DNA of 25,728 nucleotides from Deferribacteraceae bacterium UBA1873 (GTDB taxonomy: Bacteria > Chrysiogenota > Deferribacteres > Deferribacterales > Flexistipitaceae). The stretch lies in assembly GCA_002338145.1 (NCBI GenBank), contig DDHP01000041.1:1-25728 (forward strand). The letters run 5' to 3'. Position numbers and translations under genes: made by a program. The notes under the pieces are model-generated. The model searched no databases. It was not told the origin of the DNA and worked only from the letters and a program-made list of their open reading frames with translations. Of this stretch, positions 14,505 to 22,704 are shown piece by piece; position 1 is the first letter of the stretch; every line of letters starts with the position of its first letter.

Positions 14505-15448
14505 AACGGCAAAAATACAGTAAACACTGTCCCTATATTATTTGTGCTGAAAGCTAATCTTCCTTTGTGTCTTTCGATAATTTCCTTGGCAATTACTAAC
14601 CCTAAACCATTACCCTTACTTTTGGTAGTAAAAAAAGGAATAAACATTTTATCCTGAATTTCTCTCGGGATCCCTCCCGCTTGGTCAATGATAATAAATT
14701 TTGCCATTGATGACAATCTATTTTTTTCGCTATCTTTATACTTAATTGTACTATCCACAGTATAAATAATCTTAATCTCACCGGCAGGATTTGCTTCACA
14801 GGCATTTTTCAGTATATTGTAAAAAGCTTTGTAAAGATATCCCCTGTCGCCCGTTATTAATTTTAAATCAGAAGCGATTTCACAGGTAAATGTGACATCA
14901 TTAAACAAAATTTTCAGGGAATCCATCATCTCCTTAAAAAAATCCAAAATATAAAACTCTTCACGATTAAGCTTTATATCCAGAATAGATCCAAAATCAT
15001 CTATAAAATCTTTTAGCCTTTTACATTCATTGGATATAATATCCGAACATTTTGAAGTATAATCATTATCCGTTTTATTCTTCAACACCTGAACGGTTCC
15101 ATCTATTACAGTAAGAGGATTTTTGACTTCGTGCAGAAATAAACCGATATCAATAAAAGAACTGTATTCAGAAAAAATATCAGTCAAATTTATTATAACT
15201 ATATAATGCTTATTCCCAAATGCTTTGAATTTAAGAAAGTACTTTTCCTGATTCAGGGTAATAAGTTTCCTTTGGTTGAGAATATTCTGATATAAAAACG
15301 AGCCAATATCAGATATCCCTGATGCCTTAAATATGGAAAAAATATTTTCTGATGAATTATTATATTGCTCAATTTTACCGTTATCAACAACACAAAACGG
15401 TATTTCTAAAAAATCAAAAAATTCTTGCTCGTGGCTATAATTATGCAT
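14501..15448 (-). CDS. Soluble sensor histidine kinase, NtrB-like
   Basis: This is the cognate kinase of the NtrC-like regulator. The 315-aa protein has no transmembrane helix. It starts with a PAS-like sensor segment (about 8-95, FFDFLEIPFCVVDNGKIEQYNN), then the phospho-acceptor H106 in FLHEVKNPLTVIDG. The HATPase domain has an N box (YNILKNACEANP), G1 (IIDQAGGIP), an F box (FIPFFTTK) and G2 (KGNGLGLVIAKEIIE). This cytoplasmic PAS-HisKA-HATPase build is the NtrB pattern. The overlap with the regulator is 4 bases; the gap to the PBP1A gene upstream is only 3 bases. The PAS segment is too divergent to suggest a ligand. Confidence 0.93.
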   Translation of the reverse strand: MHNYSHEQEFFDFLEIPFCVVDNGKIEQYNNSSENIFSIFKASGISDIGSFLYQNILNQRKLITLNQEKYFLKFKAFGNKHYIVIINLTDIFSEYSSFIDIGLFLHEVKNPLTVIDGTVQVLKNKTDNDYTSKCSDIISNECKRLKDFIDDFGSILDIKLNREEFYILDFFKEMMDSLKILFNDVTFTCEIASDLKLITGDRGYLYKAFYNILKNACEANPAGEIKIIYTVDSTIKYKDSEKNRLSSMAKFIIIDQAGGIPREIQDKMFIPFFTTKSKGNGLGLVIAKEIIERHKGRLAFSTNNIGTVFTVFLPL

Positions 15449-15451
15449 AGA

Positions 15452-17701
15452 CTATTTTACAACTTTTTGTTCATCCGGATCCTGGTAAAAGGGTTCGAAG
15501 GTATATTCTTCCGAATAACTGTCTGTGATTTTATGGGTTTGCTTATCAACTTTGTAATAATAAACATTGGATGTTGACGGCATTACTTTATAGGCAAGAT
15601 CACCGACGGCTCGCTCAGTAAAATCCACCCAGGCTGGCAACGCCGCTCTCGCACCTGTTTCAAGATTACCTATGGTCTTGTAATCATCAAAACCAACCCA
15701 ACTTCCCACTGTGATATTAGGGGTAAAACCGACAAACCATGCATCTATATAGTCATCCGTTGTCCCTGTTTTGCCACCTATTATTCTGGGTATGTGGCTG
15801 GCATTTCGCCCTGTACCATTCTCCACAACATTTACAAGCATATCCGTCATAATTTGTGCAGTAGCAGGGCGAAGAGTTTCTTCCGCAACTTCAGGTGTTT
15901 TCTCGTAAATTACTTCACCTTTGCTGTCAGTCACTTTTACAACGGCCAGCGGAACCATTCTCTTGCCCATATTGGGGAAAACAGAGTAAGCATATACCAT
16001 TTCCTTGAGGGAAATAGAGCCGGAACCTATGCTTATGGAAAGATTGTTTGCAAGCTCTGAAGTTATTCCGAATTTTTCTGCATACTCTTTTATTTTTCTA
16101 ATACCAAGCTGATTCGCAAGTTTTATCGTTACCACATTCCGGGATTTTGTTAACGCTTGCTTAAGCGTAGTAAAACCATAAAATTCCTTTTCAAAATTCT
16201 CTGGTCTCCAGAATTCATCTTCTTTTTCCATCGTTTTAACAATAGGAGCATCGAAAACAAGCGACATAGGTGTGTAGTTTGTTTCAAATGCCGCTGAATA
16301 AACAACCGGCTTAAACAGGCTTCCAACCTGCCGTCTTGCATCAACAGCCCGGTTAAACATCGATTTTTCGTAATTATACCCGCCAACCATAGCCAAAACA
16401 GCACCGGTATCAGAATCTATCACAAGAAAAGCACCCTCCACCTGGGGTTCCTGAGTAAGTCGATATTCAGGAGAAGATTCAATGCCATTATTTTTTACAA
16501 GTATATAATCATTTTCTTTTAAAATTATTCTTAAATCATCGAGTCTGTTTGTTTTTCCTTCATAGGGATGAGCCCATCTTGAGTCTCTCAGAAAAATTTC
16601 ATCGGTACTGTTGTCAACCTCAATCTCTGCTTTGTATCTTTCCACTTTATTCACTTTGGCAAGGTGATATCCTTCATCAAGCAGATAGGATATTTTTTTA
16701 AGTTTTGTTTCTATTTCCTTGTCTTCAGTATTGCCCACCGGGCCGAAATATCCCTGTCTGTTTGTAACGTTTACTAAATTTTTTCTTACAGCTTCTTCAG
16801 CCAGTTTTTGAAAATTACGGTCAAGTGTTGTATATATTTTATATCCTCTGTTTTCCAGATCGTCTATATTCAGGTCATGTTCTAATTTTTTTATGATGTA
16901 GTCCACAAAATAACTGGCTGATTTTCTCCGATTAGGTGTTTCATCAATTATTTCTAATTTTTCACGTTTGGCTCTTTCGTAAGCACGCTCACTGATAAAA
17001 CCCTCTTCATACATCCGATAAAGAACATGGTTTTTTCTTTCTTCAGCTCTTTCCATGTTTATGTGTGGAGCGTAATACCCCGGAGCTTTGGGAAGTCCGG
17101 CAATCATGGCAGCTTCAGAAAGTGTTAAATCATCTGCATTTTTGCCGAAATAAAATCTGGCTGCAGCTTCCACCCCATACGCACCTCTGCCGAAATAAAC
17201 CTGATTAAGATAAAGTTCCAGTATTTGGTCTTTGGTTAAAAAATTATCTATTTTATATGCCAAAATGGCTTCTTTTACTTTTCGTTTAAGTTTTTTTTCG
17301 GGTGTAAGATAAATCACTTTGACAAGCTGTTGGGTTAATGTACTTCCGCCTTCCACTATTCTGCCAGCTTTTAAATTAACAAAAAATGCCCTCAGTATAC
17401 CTTTAATATCAATACCCTGATGTTCATAAAATCTGCTGTCTTCAACAGCTATAATAGCTTTTTCCAGATTATCAGGTATTTTACTGAGACTTATGGGATA
17501 CCGTCTTTGACCTCCCAGCTCGGCCAATGCCTCATTATCCCTGTCATATACAATAGTAGCCTGATTATATTCGAAATTTTTCAGTTGTTTAATGGAAGGA
17601 AGCTCATTGCTGAGTTTAAAAAGATATGAACCTAATCCAACAGCCAAAATAAATATTAATACAGTAAAAACACTTAATGTTATTATAAGGAATTTTTTCA
17701 T
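15452..17701 (-). CDS. mrcA: Class A penicillin-binding protein (PBP1A type), bifunctional peptidoglycan synthase
   Basis: This enzyme polymerises and cross-links peptidoglycan at the inner membrane. The 749-aa protein has one N-terminal membrane anchor (about 5-27). The glycosyltransferase-51 domain has catalytic Glu in AVEDSRFYEHQG (E87) and GGSTLTQQLVK (second Glu E118). An OB-like insert (about 320-410) follows. The transpeptidase domain has S461-x-x-K464 (GSLFKP), S520-R-N522 and K644-T-G. All catalytic motifs are intact, so it should bind beta-lactams. It overlaps uvrB by 4 bases (ATGA) and ends 3 bases before the kinase gene, an unusual setting for a cell-wall enzyme. Confidence 0.96.
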   Translation of the reverse strand: MKKFLIITLSVFTVLIFILAVGLGSYLFKLSNELPSIKQLKNFEYNQATIVYDRDNEALAELGGQRRYPISLSKIPDNLEKAIIAVEDSRFYEHQGIDIKGILRAFFVNLKAGRIVEGGSTLTQQLVKVIYLTPEKKLKRKVKEAILAYKIDNFLTKDQILELYLNQVYFGRGAYGVEAAARFYFGKNADDLTLSEAAMIAGLPKAPGYYAPHINMERAEERKNHVLYRMYEEGFISERAYERAKREKLEIIDETPNRRKSASYFVDYIIKKLEHDLNIDDLENRGYKIYTTLDRNFQKLAEEAVRKNLVNVTNRQGYFGPVGNTEDKEIETKLKKISYLLDEGYHLAKVNKVERYKAEIEVDNSTDEIFLRDSRWAHPYEGKTNRLDDLRIILKENDYILVKNNGIESSPEYRLTQEPQVEGAFLVIDSDTGAVLAMVGGYNYEKSMFNRAVDARRQVGSLFKPVVYSAAFETNYTPMSLVFDAPIVKTMEKEDEFWRPENFEKEFYGFTTLKQALTKSRNVVTIKLANQLGIRKIKEYAEKFGITSELANNLSISIGSGSISLKEMVYAYSVFPNMGKRMVPLAVVKVTDSKGEVIYEKTPEVAEETLRPATAQIMTDMLVNVVENGTGRNASHIPRIIGGKTGTTDDYIDAWFVGFTPNITVGSWVGFDDYKTIGNLETGARAALPAWVDFTERAVGDLAYKVMPSTSNVYYYKVDKQTHKITDSYSEEYTFEPFYQDPDEQKVVK

Positions 17702-19683
17702 TTTACCTGATGTTTGGCTTTGTATTCAAATAGCATATCTCTGATTTTGGCAGCCTTTTCATAATCTAGTTCTTCTGAGGCTTTATACATTTCTTTTTCC
17801 ATAACATCAATGTCTTTTTTCCTGTTTCCGGTAAGCATTTTCTCGATTGAGTCATCATCAACTTCAATAGTAACATAATCCTTTTCATATATACTATCCA
17901 GAATATTGGTAATTTCGCTTTTAATTGTTTCGGGCGTTATACCGTGCTTTTCATTATATTCCATCTGTTTTTTGCGTCTTCTGTTTGTTTCTTTTATTGC
18001 AAAATTCATAGATTTAGTCATTCTGTCAGCATAAAAAATGGCACGACCGCTCACATTTCTTGCTGCCCGGCCTATGGTTTGGATGAGTGATCTGTCGGAA
18101 CGCAGGAAACCTTCCTTGTCTGCATCAAGTATCGCCACCAGGCTTACTTCCGGAATATCCAGCCCTTCCCTGAGCAGATTTATTCCCACAAGCACATCAA
18201 ATTTTCCTAATCTAAGTTCGCGAATAATTTTAATGCGTTCGAGGGTGTCTATTTCAGAATGCAGATATTCAACTCGCAATCCCATTTCTTTATAATACCT
18301 TGTGAGATCTTCAGCCATTCTTTTCGTCAGGGTAGTTACCAATACTCTTTCACCTTTTTCCGTTATTTTTAGTATTTCCGAGTAAAGATCATCCACCTGA
18401 TTTTGTGCCGGTCTCACTTCAATTTCCGGATCCATAAGACCTGTGGGACGAATAATCTGTTCCACAACAACATGATTTGAGTCTTCAATTTCAAATTGGG
18501 CGGGTGTTGCACTCACATACATAACTTTATTAAGTCTCTCATTAAACTCTTCAAATTTTAAAGGTCTGTTGTCAAGTGCAGAGGGTAATCTGAAACCGAA
18601 TTCCACCAAGGTGGATTTTCTGGACCTGTCACCGTTAAACATGCCCCTTATCTGGGGTACGGTAATATGGGATTCATCGATAATAACAAGTGAGTCTTTC
18701 GGTAAATAACTAAGAAGTGTGGGAGGTGTATCCCCTGGATTTCTGCCGTCAAAATAGCGTGAATAATTTTCAATGCCGTTGCAGTAGCCCGTTTCTTCTA
18801 TCATTTCGATATCGTACATTGTACGCTGTGTAAGCCTTTGTGCCTCAACTAATTTGTTCTCGTTTTCCAGAAAGCGCGTTCTTTCCAATAAATCTTTTTT
18901 TATTTGTTTAATAATATCATCAATACCAACAGAAGAAGTTACGTAGTGTGTATTGGGATAAATAGCTATCTTTGGCCTTTCTTTTATAGTTTTTCCCGTT
19001 ATGGGGTCAAATTCCGAAAGCCTTTCCACCTCATCACCAAAAAATTCTATCCTATAAGCCAGGCTGTCTTCGTGTGAAGGAAATACCTCCACTGTATCTC
19101 CTTTAACCCGGAATACACCTCTGTGAAAATCATAGTCATTTCTGTCATACTGTATGTCCACAAGTTTTGTTAAAACGTCTTCCATCCCGACATCATCACC
19201 TGTTTCCAAATTTACCAACATACCATAATATGCTTCCGGTGATCCAAGCCCATATATACAGGAAACACTGGCTACAATTATAACATCGTTGCGCTCCAGA
19301 AGGCTTCTTGTTGCTGAATGCCGCATTTTGTCTATATTATCATTAATTGAAGAATCTTTTTCTATATAAGTATCCGATTGGGGAACATAGGCTTCCGGTT
19401 GATAATAGTCATAATAGCTCACAAAATATTCAACAGCATTATCCGGGAAAAATCTTTTAAATTCTCCGTATAACTGCGCTGCCAAAGTCTTATTGTGTGC
19501 TATAATTAGAGTTGGGACATTAAGTCTTTCTATGACATTTGCCATGGTAAATGTTTTGCCGGAACCGGTAACACCGAGCAGAACTTCTCTTTTGATATTA
19601 TTTTCATAATTTTTTACAAGTTCCTCGATGGCTTTTGGCTGATCACCAGTGGGGCTATAATCCGAAACTAATTCAAAACTCAT
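17698..19683 (-). CDS. uvrB: Excinuclease ABC subunit B
   Basis: UvrB is the damage-verifying helicase-like subunit of nucleotide excision repair, loaded by UvrA and working with UvrC. The 661-aa protein is the usual length. It has Walker A GVTGSGKT (37-44), the aromatic beta-hairpin SYYDYYQPEAYVPQSDTYIEK that clamps DNA, the DESH Walker B (VIIDESHITVPQ), helicase motifs V/VI (GINLLREGLDIPE, QTIGRAARN) and the C-terminal UVR motif (about 622-656, EELDYEKAAKIRD) that contacts UvrC. It overlaps fdhD and the PBP1A gene by 4 bases on each side (ATGA), so it is embedded in a mixed-function operon with no SOS box visible directly in front of it. Confidence 0.98.
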   Translation of the reverse strand: MSFELVSDYSPTGDQPKAIEELVKNYENNIKREVLLGVTGSGKTFTMANVIERLNVPTLIIAHNKTLAAQLYGEFKRFFPDNAVEYFVSYYDYYQPEAYVPQSDTYIEKDSSINDNIDKMRHSATRSLLERNDVIIVASVSCIYGLGSPEAYYGMLVNLETGDDVGMEDVLTKLVDIQYDRNDYDFHRGVFRVKGDTVEVFPSHEDSLAYRIEFFGDEVERLSEFDPITGKTIKERPKIAIYPNTHYVTSSVGIDDIIKQIKKDLLERTRFLENENKLVEAQRLTQRTMYDIEMIEETGYCNGIENYSRYFDGRNPGDTPPTLLSYLPKDSLVIIDESHITVPQIRGMFNGDRSRKSTLVEFGFRLPSALDNRPLKFEEFNERLNKVMYVSATPAQFEIEDSNHVVVEQIIRPTGLMDPEIEVRPAQNQVDDLYSEILKITEKGERVLVTTLTKRMAEDLTRYYKEMGLRVEYLHSEIDTLERIKIIRELRLGKFDVLVGINLLREGLDIPEVSLVAILDADKEGFLRSDRSLIQTIGRAARNVSGRAIFYADRMTKSMNFAIKETNRRRKKQMEYNEKHGITPETIKSEITNILDSIYEKDYVTIEVDDDSIEKMLTGNRKKDIDVMEKEMYKASEELDYEKAAKIRDMLFEYKAKHQVK

Positions 19684-20456
19684 TTAATTCTTCCCGGATC
19701 ATTAAAAACTGTGAAACTTTTAGCAGTTGCTAAACCAATCAGTGTCATATCGGATCTAACAGCTAAATCCACCCCAAGTTTTGAGGGAGCTGTCCGCGAA
19801 ACAACCACAGGAATACCTGCGCGGGAACATTTAAGAATCATTTCCGAGGTAAGTCTGCCTGTTGAAAGCAAAACACCTTCGCTTGACTCATCATTAAGAA
19901 TCAAACTGCCTATGGCTTTATCAATTGTATTATGTCTGCCTATATCATCGCAGGAAAATTTGTAATTATTTTTTCCGGAAAAATATGATTTGTGGACACA
20001 CCGTGTTACACTGTGTAAGTCGGACTCAAGTTCCAGCTGTTTATACAGCTCGGGGATTTTACCTGCCTGTATTTCAAAATTGCCATTTATTTTGGAGATA
20101 TTCTCAAAGGTTTTATCAAGAACCTTTCCTCCTCCGCATCCAGAAGTAATTGTCCAGCTGCTGTTTTTACCGATGGGTCGGGGATCTTGTAAATATATAT
20201 AAATGTTGAAATTTTCACACATTCTGTAATTGACCACATCTTTTGCGCTCTCTATTATCCCCGAAGTAAAAAGAAAACCGTATACAAACTCCTTTTGCTT
20301 ATCAGGAACAAGCATCACTGATGCAAAATATTCACCATTGATATGCAGATTATGCTTTATTTCTTTAACTATGTATTTTTCCTCTTCTCTGAATCCGTTA
20401 TTATAAAAAAAAGTTTTATAGCGTACCGCCAACTTCTTTGATATATTTTTTTGCAT
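19680..20456 (-). CDS. fdhD: Formate dehydrogenase accessory sulfurtransferase
   Basis: FdhD passes sulfur from a cysteine desulfurase to the molybdenum cofactor so that formate dehydrogenases become active. The 258-aa protein shows the family block DDIGRHNTIDKAIG, the STGRLTSEM and GIPVVVSRTAPS segments, and the flexible-loop cysteine C107 in TSGCGGGK. Enterobacterial FdhD has C-x2-C in that loop; here the second Cys is Gly. The ATG at 20456 has AAGGA eight bases upstream and is preferred to a TTG two codons earlier. The gene overlaps mobA by 41 bases and uvrB by 4. Pairing with mobA fits joint maturation of a bis-MGD formate dehydrogenase, whose structural genes are not in the window. Confidence 0.95.
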   Translation of the reverse strand: MQKNISKKLAVRYKTFFYNNGFREEEKYIVKEIKHNLHINGEYFASVMLVPDKQKEFVYGFLFTSGIIESAKDVVNYRMCENFNIYIYLQDPRPIGKNSSWTITSGCGGGKVLDKTFENISKINGNFEIQAGKIPELYKQLELESDLHSVTRCVHKSYFSGKNNYKFSCDDIGRHNTIDKAIGSLILNDESSEGVLLSTGRLTSEMILKCSRAGIPVVVSRTAPSKLGVDLAVRSDMTLIGLATAKSFTVFNDPGRIK

Positions 20457-21024
20457 ACTCAAAATCCTTTTTTGTATTAATATTAATAAAACTTATTAAA
20501 TCCGAATCATATTTCAAACAATCCGACTCACCAACATATTCTGTGTCAGCTTCATCAAGAATATCGAGAATCCTGTAGATATGTTTTTCAAAATAATAAT
20601 TCAGTGTGTTTAATATTTTATCGGAATATATTCCGCATAAAGTATGAACTTTTCCACCGGTAACAGGCAAAACAACGTCCTTTTCTTTTCCCGCTAAAAA
20701 TTTTACAAGCTCTACTTTTACAAAAGGTGTGTCTGCAGAAACAACAAAAACCCTGCTATACTTTGCATGGGCTAATGCCGTTATGATGCCAACAAGTGGA
20801 CATTGGGTTTTGTAAACATCCATGATTAAGTTAACATCCCGAATATCTGTAAATTTATTTTTATCTTTGCTTACCACCATAACATCAGAAGACAATACTT
20901 TCATCCTTTCAGTGAGCAGGGATGTTATGCTGCGCCCGTTTATCTTTGCCAGTGTTTTATCTTCACCAAATCTTCTGCTTTGACCTCCTGCAAGTACAGC
21001 TACAGAGAACTTTGTATTACCCAT
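20416..21024 (-). CDS. mobA: Molybdenum cofactor guanylyltransferase (MobA-type nucleotidyltransferase)
   Basis: MobA transfers GMP to molybdopterin cofactor to form the dinucleotide used by DMSO-reductase-family enzymes. The 202-aa protein begins with the GTP-binding signature AVLAGGQSRRFGEDKTL (about 9-25). It has the QCPLVGIITAL segment (family GPLxGI) and the metal-binding VVSADTPF. The C-terminal half is more divergent. The ATG has a modest AGG ribosome site. The gene is first in the run mobA, fdhD, uvrB, PBP1A, NtrB-like, NtrC-like, rnr, and its leader contains the inverted-repeat element at 21052-21188. A related MobA-like nucleotidyltransferase with another substrate is less likely given fdhD next to it. 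Confidence 0.9.
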   Translation of the reverse strand: MGNTKFSVAVLAGGQSRRFGEDKTLAKINGRSITSLLTERMKVLSSDVMVVSKDKNKFTDIRDVNLIMDVYKTQCPLVGIITALAHAKYSRVFVVSADTPFVKVELVKFLAGKEKDVVLPVTGGKVHTLCGIYSDKILNTLNYYFEKHIYRILDILDEADTEYVGESDCLKYDSDLISFININTKKDFEYAKKYIKEVGGTL

Positions 21025-21051
21025 TATATACCTGTTTTAATTTTATTTATT

Positions 21052-21188
21052 TAGTTCCCATCCGAAAAGTCAGTATATTCTAAAAAACGAGATGCTGAAC
21101 CAAGTCCAGCATGACTATTTATCATAAATTTACTATAGATGTCACCCTGAACTTGTTTCAGAGTCTCATAGTTTTCGGATGGGAACTA
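21052..21188. mobile_element. MITE-like element with 17-bp terminal inverted repeats and nested inner inverted repeat
   Basis: Perfect ends TAGTTCCCATCCGAAAA (21052-21068) and its reverse complement (21172-21188) bound a 137-bp element with no gene inside. Within it are two opposed copies of a 27-base unit. One (21089-21115) runs GAGATGCTGAACC through AGCATGAC; the other (21141-21167) is its imperfect reverse complement, with roughly 20 of 27 positions shared, and each can form a small hairpin. The whole can fold as a long cruciform or RNA stem. The TA at each end may be a TA-type target duplication, which is typical of some MITEs. It lies between the PHP gene and mobA, inside the predicted mobA leader. 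No parent transposase is in the window. Confidence 0.75.
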
Positions 21189-21198
21189 TTTACTTTTG

Positions 21199-21226
21199 AA
21201 AATAGCATATACCTTTTTTTTGTCAA
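21199..21226 (-). promoter_or_regulatory. Strong candidate promoter for the mobA-to-rnr gene run
   Basis: On the minus strand a perfect TTGACA (21226-21221) is followed after 16 bases by TATTTT (21204-21199) with an extended -10 TGC in front. The spacer includes a run of seven A. It begins 6 bases after the stop of the PHP gene and would start RNA near 21192, just before the MITE-like element, giving mobA a leader of about 170 nt that carries the whole element. Confidence 0.6.
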
Positions 21227-21231
21227 CGAAT

Positions 21232-22119
21232 CTAAAGATTAAAAGTGGACAATCCCTTTTTGTGAATCTGATTAAGCAAATTATCTGTAATCTGTTGATT
21301 ATACTCAGTATTTACCCCTATATTTATACCAGGTTTTACTTTTGGTCCATGAAAATCACTACCGGCCGTATAACCCATATCATACTGATCCGCCAGTTTT
21401 TTAAACTCATATATATCTCCGGTACTGTGATAACTCGAAAAAACTTCAATACAATCAAAAGGATATTCCATAAGGGGTTTTATCAGGTAATCAGGATAAA
21501 GTTTGGGATGAGCCAATGAAAATATTGCTTTGTCATGCATTATATCAAAAAATTGCTGTATATCAATCAAGGGAACATATACGTGGGCTTTTCCACCCTT
21601 GGCGAAATAGTCAAAATAAAATTTTGTATAAGGCGAGTCCGATTTTTTCCCTAATACATATTCATGTAAATGTTTCCTGTTTTCTTTATAATCCAGCAAC
21701 GTATCCAGAAAGGTTACGCCGGAGGGAATTTTGTTCACAGAATTTTCCATAAGAATGCTCAGTTCTATTGTAAAGCCAAGATTTCTTAATGCTTCAACTC
21801 TTTTTTCTGCCTGTTTTAATTTATTGGCATTAATTATATCAAAAACATCCCTGAGACTATCGTCATATGAGTTTATACCATAAGATAAAATATGGATTTC
21901 ATGTTCCTTCAGAAAAGCAGAAAATTCAACAGCAGGGATTAAAGTAATATCCCTTTTGGGGATATGCTTGCCGGAGAAGTGCATATAGCCGTCAGCTGTA
22001 TTGTGATCAGCTATAGAAAAACAACTTATTTGTTTCTTTTTAACCAGAGCAAGGATTTCCTCCGGGGAAAACTCCCCGTCCGAAGAACGGTTAGAGTGTA
22101 TATGCAGATCTATCAACAT
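21232..22119 (-). CDS. PHP-domain metal-dependent phosphoesterase (YciV/RNase AM-like)
   Basis: This is probably a metal-dependent phosphoesterase acting on a nucleotide or RNA 5' end. The 295-aa protein shows the PHP metal-ligand motifs in order: DLHIHSNRSSDG (4-15), IADHNTADG, PAVEFSAF, EIHILSYG, SLAHPKLYP, and GSDFHGP with a following Gly-rich segment. Length and motif order fit the YciV/TrpH group, in which the E. coli member acts as the 5'-3' exonuclease RNase AM or on 3',5'-bisphosphonucleotides. The exact substrate cannot be told. It starts 2 bases after the iorB stop and is the last gene before the promoter of the mobA run. Confidence 0.88.
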   Translation of the reverse strand: MLIDLHIHSNRSSDGEFSPEEILALVKKKQISCFSIADHNTADGYMHFSGKHIPKRDITLIPAVEFSAFLKEHEIHILSYGINSYDDSLRDVFDIINANKLKQAEKRVEALRNLGFTIELSILMENSVNKIPSGVTFLDTLLDYKENRKHLHEYVLGKKSDSPYTKFYFDYFAKGGKAHVYVPLIDIQQFFDIMHDKAIFSLAHPKLYPDYLIKPLMEYPFDCIEVFSSYHSTGDIYEFKKLADQYDMGYTAGSDFHGPKVKPGINIGVNTEYNQQITDNLLNQIHKKGLSTFNL

Positions 22120-22121
22120 AT

Positions 22122-22691
22122 TCAGGTATTATATCCTGCATCAAAAGCTTCAATATTTTTTCCCTTTGTTTTTGGAGGCACCTTTTCAGATATAACATCC
22201 TTCCATATATCCGGCTTTATCTCCAAAACAGAAGCCAATTTACCCAGCATTACCGTGCTTGTCACCTTCCTGTTAAAAACTTTATCTGCAATATCAAAAG
22301 CATTCAGCAGATAATATTTTTTAAATATTGTTATTTTTTCTTCAATAAGGCTGTCAGGATATTTTTCCTCGCCTCCGGCAGCTCCGGGCGGATAGATTTT
22401 ACCTTCATTTAAAAGTAAAATAGTTTCATTGTTTATATATTCAAAGTAACGTAAGAATTCCATTTTTTCAAAAGAAACCAATATATCAGCACTTCCGACA
22501 GGTATCACGGGTGAAAATACCTTCTTGCCTATTCTCACATGGCTTATTACGCTTCCCCCCCTTTGGGCCATTCCGTGGATTTCGCTTTTTTTAACGTCAT
22601 ATCCGGCACTTAACGCAACATCACAAAGAATATCACTTGCCAAAACCGTTCCCTGTCCACCAACACCTACCATTAATATATCAGTTTTCAT
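22122..22691 (-). CDS. iorB: Indolepyruvate ferredoxin oxidoreductase, beta subunit
   Basis: IorB is the gamma-domain-like subunit of the enzyme that oxidises aryl pyruvates (from Trp, Phe and Tyr transamination) to aryl-acetyl-CoA while reducing ferredoxin. The 189-aa protein has the typical start DILMVGVGGQGTVLASDIL and the KSEIHGMAQRGGSVISHVRIG segment shared by 2-oxoacid:acceptor oxidoreductase gamma domains. AAGGTGG lies just ahead of the ATG. It follows iorA with a 13-base gap, so the two subunits are co-made. It is a cytoplasmic, oxygen-sensitive enzyme and supports an anaerobic lifestyle using amino acids or organic acids. Confidence 0.95.
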   Translation of the reverse strand: MKTDILMVGVGGQGTVLASDILCDVALSAGYDVKKSEIHGMAQRGGSVISHVRIGKKVFSPVIPVGSADILVSFEKMEFLRYFEYINNETILLLNEGKIYPPGAAGGEEKYPDSLIEEKITIFKKYYLLNAFDIADKVFNRKVTSTVMLGKLASVLEIKPDIWKDVISEKVPPKTKGKNIEAFDAGYNT

Positions 22692-22704
22692 TTATCCACC
22701 TTGC

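Noticed and set aside
21172..21188. The 17-bp inverted repeat as a simple terminator of the PHP gene
   Set aside because: The arms are about 100 bases apart and bound a structured interior with no U-tract; an insertion element fits better.
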